A stretch of 64,000 nt of DNA from Eremomyces bilateralis CBS 781.70 (Eukaryota; Ascomycota; Dothideomycetes; Eremomycetales; Eremomycetaceae): assembly GCF_010015585.1 (NCBI RefSeq), contig NW_022985085.1:316384-380383 (forward strand), in the 5' to 3' direction. Each line of letters starts with the position of its first letter. Position 1 is the stretch's first letter. Positions 45,896 through 55,260 of the stretch are shown piece by piece. The notes beneath the pieces were generated by a model, which worked only from the letters and a program-made list of their open reading frames with translations, did no database searches and had not been told where the DNA came from. The translations under genes and the position numbers were made by a program.

Positions 45896-48158
45896 GATGA
45901 AGCGTGGTCAAGGAAAAAAATCATACGAATGACTGCCAAAGGACGAACGAAGCCAGGGGACGATGACAGATGAACAAACATCATGAAAAAGAAATGGATT
46001 AATAGGCTTCTGTTAAGATAGATATAACCAGGATTTCCGTAGCACCGTCCTGATCATCGGAAATCTGGACAGGAACCATCGTCCCCAGACGCACGCCCCG
46101 GACAGCAGGCTTCTGAACTCTAGGACGACGATCCGAAGCCGTCAACCGGGTCGCTTGACACTCGCTTCGAGGTGGCTTTGTCAATGGGCGACCATCTCCT
46201 GCAGGAAAGGAAATAAACTTCAGGTCCGGCCTGCTTCGTTCACCCCTATCCCCGCTCTTTCGTCCCTGAATCTGTCGGATTTCCCGCGTCGACTCAGACC
46301 TTTCAGGCGTAGAATGGACTGGTACGTAAGAAGGATCGTCTAACTTCCCAGGGGAATTATGCATGAGCGCGAGAGTACCTAACCCGTTCGGTTGAGAAGA
46401 CCGTGAGTGGGGGGGCGATGAGCAGGTGTCGTACTGTCGTTCTTCCGCTAAGGTTACTGAACAGCCTCATGCTTTTCCTAGTTTGTCACGGAGAAACCGG
46501 CGCGAATACCGTCGCAATAGCGTCAATTCCCGTGAATAGTCAGATGATCTACCCCACAAAGGCCCAGAAACTCCATCGACCTTCTCAACATAAAAGGTGC
46601 AAGTTAGTGTGCGGATTTCATCGCACGCGGAAATTGGAAAAAGAAACTATCGAAATTCAGACGATCTAATGAGGAAGAGGACGTGGATCATGGATTGACG
46701 GATGTGGGGATGAGTGCTGTCGCCTGCCACATCCAGGAGAACGGGACGATTGCATGAAATGCATGGCGATGTAGGAATGGCACGGATCTGAAACTGGCCC
46801 CTGACTCGTTCTGTCTCTCCCCTCTCTCTTTCGGCTGTCATCTTCTTGCATGGACCTGTAGTTGGACTGTTGGAGAAGCTTAAACTTTAAACGATTTCGT
46901 GTGTGGCGGTCTGCAGGTCGCAGGATTACAGTCTTGAGTCTATGGAGTACAGTCCGCAGGTTTGCGACAGTAAGTGCGACTCCAACTGTCTGGCGCAAGA
47001 GGATCATCACTTTCATTTACTATTAATAATAACTTAGCGATTCCCTCTTAAAGTTAAGATTTGCGTGAACTTTGGAGCCGAGTACGATGGCTGACAATCA
47101 CTTGAGCTTTGGAGATACGATTCCAACCCGAGATGATGGAGGATGCTTTCATGCGATGATCGATAAATCCAGATTTCAAGTCAGGCATGACCGCATGGGG
47201 AAGGGCATTGACTCAATTGACATCTGGCTTGTAGAATTGCACAAAGGTGCATCCCCACCAGATATCGTATAATCTTGCACAATCCCGGCTGGGGCTGCAC
47301 GCTACGCCTGCCGTGTGGGTTAACGCAAGCAGTGCAGACTTTAAACGAGAGGACCGAGGAGGCTTGTGGACTGTGGACTGTGGAGTGATCTCAGATCTGT
47401 GATATGCTTCGAGTTTCAACAGTTTCATTGCGCCGTTGGGAGAGGACTAGGAGCAAACCATTTTTTGACCGATGTGAATTGACGTTCCGTACATGCATAG
47501 CCGAGAGGTTCCACGAGGCAACTACCTTAATATTCCCATCGCCCAGGTCTCCAGTGAGTCTAGCCTCGAAAGACTAAAGCTAATGGCTGCAGAATTGCGA
47601 TAATTCCGTCATCCGTATTGGCTGTCTTCGTGAAGGAGTTGCCACAACTGGTTGATCGCCGACCTGAAGGTTGAACTGTATCCATTTTTCCACACTCGAG
47701 CAACTTTGCTACATTGGCTCATGACTCGTGGCGACTGACTTTCGCTTGGTGATGGCAATACAGAAAGGTTAATCCAGACCAACATAAAGTGGCTTTTATG
47801 CTATTCGATGGACCGATATGACCCGCCCAATGCGAAGGAATATCACCTCATTGCAACCAATCACGAAGGGAATACGGAGACATCTTCCTCCATCGGAGGT
47901 TGACAACGAGTCAACGATAAGGCAGTTATTCCACAGCGAATGAGCGGCCCCCGAATTCCAAGACGTTATATGCAATTCCCCAAGCGATGGGATGCTCTGA
48001 AGCTCGAAACACGAACCTTGAAAAAATTGTGATAGACGCCCATAAATGCTGACCGTGAGGGTATCGACGTGGAACCCCATGTATTGTACATGTATCGCGT
48101 CAAAATCCCCATGCATGTACCTCTCCAAACGCAATCCAACCAACAAGGCCCAGCCACC
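45896..48158. other. Intergenic, largely featureless
   Basis: About 2.3 kb between the rhodopsin-like gene start and the 3' end of MRPL32, both minus strand. It contains the weak frame at 45999-46364. Nothing else was recognised. Confidence 0.5.
45999..46364 (-). CDS. Possible small basic protein, unsupported
   Basis: A true ATG frame of 121 codons about 100 bp upstream of the rhodopsin-like gene, same strand. The product is Arg/Pro/Ser-rich and ends ATEILVISILTEAY. It has no recognised domain or splice support. It may be part of the upstream region of the rhodopsin-like gene. Confidence 0.2.
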   Translation of the reverse strand: MHNSPGKLDDPSYVPVHSTPERSESTREIRQIQGRKSGDRGERSRPDLKFISFPAGDGRPLTKPPRSECQATRLTASDRRPRVQKPAVRGVRLGTMVPVQISDDQDGATEILVISILTEAY

Positions 48159-48634
48159 TCACTTGGTCTCACTCTCCTGGTCCAGCTTCTGTGGATGCTC
48201 TTTGTGGTGCCAGTAACTCCGTATTGCTGCAGCAGCGTGTAAGCGATGTCTCCTTGTACGGTCGGCCCACGCGAGTCCTTACCTTGAACACAATATGGAC
48301 ATAGGAAATGGGCTTTCTTCGGTCTCCCACATGCTGGGCACTTCACCAGGAACTTGACATCTTTGAGCGCCTTTCCCGCCAGCTGTCTCATCCGCTTTTT
48401 CGAGTGTGTGGTCTTCTTCTTGGGTACGGCACGGAGGACAGAGTCCCATATCTCGCGCAGTATCGCTGATGCTCCAGAGAGAGCTGGTATTAGACTCGGA
48501 AGTGCGATCGCAGGAAGGAATTGCCGTGGTGTCGGTGCTCTCGAGGGTGAAATCGGATATCGCGGGGCAATTTGGTGCAATGGGCGTAGCAGATGCCGAA
48601 GAAATGGCAAAGGTATGAGAGGTATGGCGGCCAT
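48159..48634 (-). CDS. MRPL32: Mitochondrial large-subunit ribosomal protein bL32m
   Basis: Two exons, 48634..48283 and 48226..48159, give 139 aa. The first 70 residues are a long Arg/Pro/Ser-rich presequence. In yeast the m-AAA protease trims this protein before it enters the ribosome. The mature part begins AVPKKKTTHSKKRMRQLAGK, the bL32m signature. The zinc-binding four-cysteine motif CPACGRPKKAHFLCPYC (CxxC...CxxC) is complete. The second exon adds AIRSYWHHKEHPQKLDQ. It is head to head with CDC10. Confidence 0.93.
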
Positions 48635-49110
48635 GATGGAGGTTGTTGGTGGACGGTGGAAGAATCGATCGAATGGCTGAAGAAGCCTCAGTGCAATCTC
48701 AACAGCACAATATCCAGGCGCAGCTATTCATCGGAGCCCAAGTATGGCGGTTGAGAGATGTGAAGGCAGTCACGAGACCATGAGCTGTCGTAGCAATGGC
48801 GTTTCCTTGATGGAGCAGACTCTTTGGATGGGAAGTATCAATCGACAATCGCAAATCCGAAGTTCAACTTTTGGAGATGCTTGGCATGGAACTTTTGAAG
48901 GTAGGTGCGCCTTACTCAAAATGGTTTAGCGGCACTGAACCCCCTTTCCTAAACGCGACTTGGACGTCCAACCCCAGAAACTTCGAAAATTCCCCTATCG
49001 ACCACGTCAACGAGTTACGACTTCACTCTCATACGGAATCCCATTATCCGAATCGTCCTGCGTCAACGTCTTCCATCCATTCGCAGCTCAATCCCCCCAA
49101 ATCCCCCACA
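48635..49110. other. Shared MRPL32/CDC10 promoter
   Basis: About 480 bp between divergent genes. No specific element recognised. Confidence 0.5.
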
Positions 49111-50303
49111 ATGGCTACCGTCAACACCCAAGCACCGCAGACCGTGCACCCCAACACCCACGTCGGTTTCGACAGCATCACCTCCCAGATCGAGAAGAAG
49201 CTGTTGAAGCGTGGGTTCCAATTCAACGTGATCTGCGTTGGTATGTTGCCTCCAATTCATCCCGAGCTCCAGACCACCCCTCTAACGTCGCGAAGGACAA
49301 ACCGGCCTGGGTAAGTCCACGCTCATCAACACCATTTTCGCCTCGCACCTCCTCGACAGCAAAGGCCGCCTGGCCCCCGACGAGCCGATCCGCAGCACCA
49401 CCGACATCCAGACCGTCTCCCACATCGTCGAAGAGAATGGCGTGCGCCTCCGCTTGAACATCGTCGATACCCCGGGCTACGGCGACCTGATCAACAATGA
49501 CCGCTGCTGGGACCCCATCGTCAAGTACATCAAGGACCAGCACAGCGCGTATCTGCGCAAGGAATTGACCGCCCAGCGTGAGCGGTACTTGCAAGACACC
49601 CGGATCCACTGCTGCCTGTTCTTCATCCAGCCGTCCGGCCACGCGTTGAAGCCCATCGACATCGTGGTGCTGAAGAAGCTGTCCGAGTTCGTCAACGTCG
49701 TGCCCGTCATTGCGAAGAGCGATAGCTTGACGTTGGAGGAGCGCCAGGCCTTCAAGGAGAGGATACGAGAGGAGTTCACGTTCCACAATGTGCGCATGTA
49801 TCCGTACGAGAACGAGGAGTACGACCACGAGGAAGTAGTTCTCAACCAGCAGATCAAGGTAGGAAGCACCATCATATTCGACGGCTGCATATGCTAATCC
49901 GCTTTCAGAGCATGATCCCGTTTGCCGTCGTCGGCTCGGAAAAGACCATTGTTGTCGGAGGCAAGCAGGTGCGCGGTCGTCAGAACCGCTGGGGTGTCAT
50001 CAACGGTACGCTTCCCAATAGTCCACCATAACTTAGACCATCCGCTAATATAATTAAACCACAGTCGAGGACGAGTCTCACTGCGAATTCGTCTACCTCC
50101 GCGACTTCCTCCTCCGCACCCACCTCCAGGATCTCATTGAGACCACCTCGCAAATCCACTACGAGTCCTTCCGCGCCAAGCAGCTGCTGGCCCTCAAGGA
50201 GAGCAGCGCCGTCGGCCACTCCGGCAGCCGCCCCATATCCCCCTCGGCCGACCGCGAGCTGAGCCGGAACTCGCAGCGCATGACCATGTCGAACGGCTAC
50301 TAA
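49111..50303 (+). CDS. CDC10: Septin, Cdc10 type (AspD)
   Basis: Four exons, 49111..49240, 49296..49858, 49909..50005 and 50065..50303, give 342 aa. Septins form GTP-binding hetero-oligomeric filaments at septa and growing tips. The G1 motif GQTGLGKST at about 44-52 is completed across the first splice. G3 DTPGYGD and G4 AKSD are present. The basic region before G1 (KKLLKRGFQFNV) and the septin unique element near the end (VEDESHCEFVYLRDFLLRTH, then DLIETTSQIHYE) are clear. There is a very short N-terminus and no C-terminal coiled coil, which identifies the Cdc10 class. A GTAAGT inside the P-loop codons is coding, not a donor. Confidence 0.94.
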
Positions 50304-50992
50304 GCGAACGGTTCCCCCTGGCGTGTTTTTTATATTGGGATGGCCTCGCTTCGTACTTTGTGAAAAGCAAACCGAAACAAGCACAGGAGCGCGGCAAAGT
50401 TGCTCAAGGGCTCAAGCGATCCGTTTTGTTGGTGATACCAGATCCATATTCCCTTCCTCTATGTTTCTTTTATGTGTGGAGTCTCCTTGAGCATGGCCGA
50501 ACCGCTGCACGTCGTGGTTTGTTACCGCCCCCTCAAAAAAATATCCCTTGTTTCGAGCGCAGCGAGCTACAGGTGATTGTGCTTCCGGCTGGTAACGGCG
50601 AACCGTGCTACCTCGCCATTGACTGGCGAAACGACTCATCCCCCTCGAAAGATTCAAGCTATTTGATCTTGCAGCGTAGGTAGCTTAGTTAATAATTTAC
50701 GATTACCTTTGAAAATCGCGTGAGAGCTGCCCATGATTGATCGTATTGCAGACATGATGAGAACACGATGGACGTCTGCTGTTCACCTACGCCACTTCAT
50801 ATTCCGAGCATAGATCGGGTATTATCAACTGTGTAATCCACAACTATAAAGCACATTACATGTACGCCTCCATCAACGAAGGCAACTCCTTTTCGACTCG
50901 TACCACGTACCCTCAACGTGTAGCTAATATTCCACCACCACCCACCATAATCCCCCGACACAGCATGTCGACTGCCAAAACCTTGTCCCCAC
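50304..50992. other. Convergent 3' intergenic region
   Basis: About 690 bp between the 3' ends of CDC10 and the RING-protein gene. No feature recognised. Confidence 0.5.
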
Positions 50993-53371
50993 TCAGTAGA
51001 GTCGCCGACCCGAACTCACCCCAAACGATCCATCCGCTGGCATCCGGCGAGCGAAGTGAAACTCGCCCCCCGCTCTCGCGGAGGTGCTGTAGCGTCGTGA
51101 ATTGGACGCCGACGAGATCGAGGACATGCGTCCGGCCGACTTGAACGGCGTCATCGTCGCCTGCGGCATCGTCGAAGGAAGCGGGGCAGCCCGAGTAAAT
51201 GGAAGGGTGTTGCCACGAGTGACCACTGTGGAAGTTAGTATCTCTGATACAATGGCCATGATAAGCTATACCTGATCGTGAAGGGATTTGACGTGTTTCT
51301 TGAATGTTGAGGCTGCCCAGGTAAGATCGTGGTGTGCTTTGGAAGGAGAAGTGGTCGGGGACTTGATCGACGTGGTTGTCTAGTACGGGTTCTGAGATGA
51401 AGGATAAGGCATTCGCGGATGAGACGAGCTGGCTGGGTATATGTGGAGGCAGTTGCATGGAGCTTGGCCGACTTGGTCTCACAAGTGGTGGCTGAAATCT
51501 TGGAGCTGGCCTGGGTTGGTTGAAGAATTCCCTGCTTTGAGGGTATCTCGGTGTCCCAGATATTGATACTAAACCGTGAGGACGCAGTCGTGATGGTGTC
51601 TGTGGAACTTTACTATAGCGTTGTATCTGGCTCGATTGCAACCGTGGGGTCACGATGCCGGAGTTTGCAAGCGGTCTTGAATCTTGATAGTGATGATTGA
51701 AACTCCTGACACCCCTGATACCCCAGTTAGAAGTTGCCAGTGAGACAGAGCTATAACGTCATACCTAGATGAAACGGAGATACGAGTGCTTGGAGACAGC
51801 ACATCTCGTAGCCCGTCACTTACCGATTCTCGAACATGTCGACCGCTGGAATAGCCCGAGTCTGCAGGCGATGGGCGACTGGAATGACGACTATGAGGTA
51901 GGTGTAGCGTAGCGCTCCCGGAAAATGCCCCCGGGGAAACAATAGCTTGTTCTTTCGTGGCATAAGCGAATGAACTGAGGCGACTGTTTGGCCTGCTAGA
52001 CTGTGATAGATGCTCGGCTAGGGTCATCGTGCCCGGTCGAGGACGAGCTGTTTGAGGCGGGTAGGTTTCCCCGAGAGCGTTTTCCTCGTGGCCCTGGTAC
52101 CCGGATTTCGGATGTGATGCTCTGATCTCGTTGGGTGGTTGATGTTGAGGCGGAACAGGAGGTGGAGGCATCATATCTCGACTGAATGTTCTCGAGTTTC
52201 TTGATAGAGGGTGCCTCATGGTCTCATCGAGTTCCTCATCCTCTAGTCGTCTCTTCTTATGAGATTGGTGTGTAATAGGATGAGCAAATCGACTGACAGG
52301 TCGCTTGAGTAGATGAACTGGATTGGTCGCTGGTAATGTTGCACTGGAGCTCGTTGCTGGATCCGTGAGCGTAGACATTCCAGTTTCTTCGGCAGATCCT
52401 TGCTTTATGGCGGTCGATAAGTTCTCCTCTTGCCTATATTTTGTATGCGGGAATTGGCCTCGAAGACAATTTTCATTGCTGTTGCTGGTCAATTCTGCTG
52501 GCATCACGCCAAGGCGGAGAAGCTGGGCCTTCAACATTCCATTTTGTCTACAATTGATACATTAGCTCAGAATCCAAACCTTCAGAGGACCAAACTTACT
52601 CGACGATGTCTGGGAACTGCGTGAGGTAGTTCTTAATCGTCGTTTCTTTCTCCTTCCAAGATCGGATCTCCTTCTCGCGTTGGTCCAGGTAGGCCATTCT
52701 GGACTTCAACTTTCCGTGTTCCGTTCTAAGTTTTAAGTGGGCGATTTCAAGAGCCGCATAATTACTCTTCGCAGAGACTAAGCTCGACTGCAGGTCCTTG
52801 AGACTCGTAAGAGCGGATGATCCGAACCGAATGAGTGCTCCATAGTGGAACTAACTACGGTCAACGACTGTTACTATCGCACCATTTGTCGGAAGACTTA
52901 CATTCAATGCGTGCATCTCAGTATCGTCATTAGGGAGTTTGACAGGAGGTAACTGGAAGAAGACTTTCGGGATCCGCTTGTCGTACTGGCCGTCTCGTGC
53001 CCCTTTCACCCCGAACAACTTCTTTCCCGTACTGTCGTTGCGATGGGCTGAGCAGAAAGGGCAAGGAGCGACAGGAGCTTCACCATCACGATGAAAAGGC
53101 GCACCTGGATCGTCAGCAGTTGTGACGGATTGCAGACAGGATATGGCCCGAGACAAGACACACCTCCGCCCTCAAGATGCTCGCTACATGTGATATGCGC
53201 GCATTCCGTAAACCATAACTTCGTTGCAATATCGTAGGCTGGATTCACCGATCCATCCCGTTGCGCATCAATCGCCTCGTACACTTCCGTGAGGGTTTTG
53301 TTGCAGATTGAGCAACTGAAGATCAATTCCAGCGGGTGCGCTGTCGTCGGGCTTTGATCTTCCCCTTCCAT
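50993..53371 (-). CDS. RING-finger, coiled-coil, Ser/Pro-rich protein (Zip3/HEI10-like layout)
   Basis: Six exons, 53371..53164, 53104..52902, 52850..52600, 52547..51765, 51714..51272 and 51225..50993, give 706 aa. The N-terminal RING has ligands CSIC, then after about 33 residues TECAHITCSEH, then CPFC (C3HCHC2 order), split by the first intron. A coiled coil follows at about 145-230 (SLKDLQSSLVSAKSNYAALE, then HGKLKSRMAYLDQREKEIRS), running into QNGMLKAQLLRLG. The rest is disordered, Ser/Pro/Arg-rich, ending in a basic TPFKSAGRMSSISSA-like tail. RING, coiled coil and Ser-rich tail is the layout of meiotic SUMO/ubiquitin E3 proteins (Zip3, RNF212, HEI10). The RING spacing is unusual for them, so this is a suggestion only. 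The first ATG of the frame is used. Confidence 0.72.
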
Positions 53372-53874
53372 ATCCGCGTATAGGCCCTGAAGGAGTGACA
53401 GTGCCACCGCAATTCAAACCTGAATCTTAAAATCTTAAAATATGCCTTGGATGAGAAGTTGAAAGTGTTCATGATCGCCTGTGTGGTTGCATCACGTGTT
53501 GTATAAGTTGAGAAGGAACGACACTGGAGGATACTGCAGTTTGCTGCGAGCATACCTACCGTACCTTAACTGTGTGGTCGAAATGATAGAATTCAGAAAT
53601 ACATCAGTTGAACGATAATTTGAGGACTGGGACTAGGATGGCTGGAAGAACTACGAGGGACAATTGACACAATCAAAGGGGGACCCGAAACATCGTACAG
53701 ATGGAATGTTAATCTTCCGTACGTTACCATAACCACGAGATCACCTCAGTATTTACTGACTTCAAATGGAAAGGGATAGTTGAGGTGGCGGTAATCTCTT
53801 TGCAAGAAGCAGATATATACAGAAGTCGCTTCTTCCCGAACGAAGCCACCCGTACGCCGATCTAGACTGAATGG
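53372..53874. other. Intergenic, RING-gene promoter
   Basis: About 500 bp between the RING-gene start and the stop of the complex I subunit, both minus strand. It contains a CACGTG box near the RING gene. Nothing else was seen. Confidence 0.5.
53493..53498. promoter_or_regulatory. CACGTG box upstream of the RING-protein gene
   Basis: ATCACGTGT about 122 bp upstream of the start codon at 53371. Regulatory use inferred. Confidence 0.35.
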
Positions 53875-54590
53875 CTATGCAAACGATCTGCAAGGATAGC
53901 TGCTGAAAGTCCAATGTTAGCGATGTTCCTGGAACCACCCCATTCGACTTTAGAGATTGCCACTATATCAACTCACCTAGTGTCATATCCTTGCTCTGCC
54001 TCCGCCAACAACCGGTAATCCTTTGCTCCCACATTCCCCGTTGTTGGATGCATGTTCGTTGGCATTGGCGGCAGTCCACCGGCTTCCAACACGTCCGCTA
54101 CCGCTTTATCCTTCCCTTGGAAGAACGCCGCCAACCCCTTTTCCCCCGCCTTCAGTTCCACCAGCTGCTTCTGCCCCGCATCACCGATGAGGAGGACATC
54201 CTCTTTGGGCGCCGCCTTGCTGCCAACCGTCAACAGCCCCACGACATCGGCGGGCTTCACAACACTGAGTCGCGCATATCCTCGGCGAACGTCTCGCTTC
54301 CAGTATGGATTGTCCGCCAGGTCCGCAGCAGGAACGGTAACCGGGTCGTCGTATGTATTCGGATCGTTGGCTCCCGGGGGCGGGTTGCGGAATTGAGGGT
54401 TCAGCGGAACACCGGTCGATCGGTCGGGGTCAATGGCGAGCCATTTGTTGATCCAGGCACCAATACCACGAGGTTGGACGGTGTATTTCTACGCATCGGG
54501 ATGACGAAGATCAGCTTGATATCACGTTCGGGGGAAGGTGAGACGGGTGCATACGTAAAAAGTGGATGTCACTTTGCCTGAAGGCGGCAT
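53875..54590 (-). CDS. NADH:ubiquinone oxidoreductase 21.3 kDa subunit (complex I, NUZM type)
   Basis: Three exons, 54590..54555 (36 nt), 54488..53977 and 53902..53875 (28 nt), give 191 aa. This is a supernumerary subunit of fungal mitochondrial complex I. The order of conserved blocks is KYTVQPRGIGAWINKWLAID, PLNPQFRNPPPGA, DNPYWKRDVRRGYARLSVV, VGLLTVGS and the very C-terminal YPCRSFA. The last exon was placed because it has a GCTAACAT branch site, a TTTCAG acceptor, keeps frame and restores the YPCRSF ending. Without it the frame stops at a less typical end. Head to head with the Tcp11-domain gene. Confidence 0.85.
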
Positions 54591-55260
54591 CGTGAATACC
54601 AGATCAGCTGTTTGACGGTGAAACTGACCGGACTCGTGCAATTCAGATGCAATTGACCTTCAAGGTTGGTACGGATCGATGGATTCGACGATACAGGTGT
54701 GAGTATGGGAGAGGATCGGATGGACGCACGTGACCATGACATCCCCGTGGGCGACTTGGCAACAAAACCGTTTTCAGCCTGAGGCAACTTTTGATTGTTT
54801 AAGCAACAATTCCTAAGCAACAATTCCCCACCAAATCATCAATCACGTGCAGCTGGCATGTCTCTCCTTCCTCCATCCATCGAGTTCCATGGCGATGATG
54901 CGACGCTCAGCGACAGCTGCTCTCCGCTGCTGCTTTGATTACGATTCCCTCATCTCGACATGCGACACTTCTAATTTCCCTGTTCACTCCTCCTCGTCCT
55001 CCTTGGATTTTCCTTCTATTGTCTTCTTTATTTACTTCTTCTACACTTGGGTGTCTTGCTATATTCATTTCCCTTTTCTTTATCCTTCGCTTTCACTGTG
55101 AACGTCGCTGACCAGTCATACCGTCGTTTACCACCCGCTCATCCTCGTCCATTCGTCATCAATACTTAGGCTTCCGAGTCTCACCGTCCAGCACCCGGTG
55201 GCATACATACGCTCTACAACACCTTACATCGCGGACAACGGCCACTGCCCGCTGCCCAAT
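54591..55260. other. Shared promoter of the complex I subunit and Tcp11-domain genes
   Basis: About 670 bp between divergent genes. It has a CACGTG box near the middle and a strongly CT-rich stretch at 54940-55110, which is likely the 5' leader of the Tcp11-domain gene. Confidence 0.5.
54844..54849. promoter_or_regulatory. CACGTG box between divergent genes
   Basis: ATCACGTGC about 254 bp from the complex I subunit start and 412 bp from the Tcp11-domain start. Either or both genes could use it. Inferred. Confidence 0.35.

Noticed and set aside
49310-49316. GTAAGTC as a splice donor in CDC10
   Set aside because: It falls inside the GxGKST P-loop codons and must be coding for the septin to be functional.
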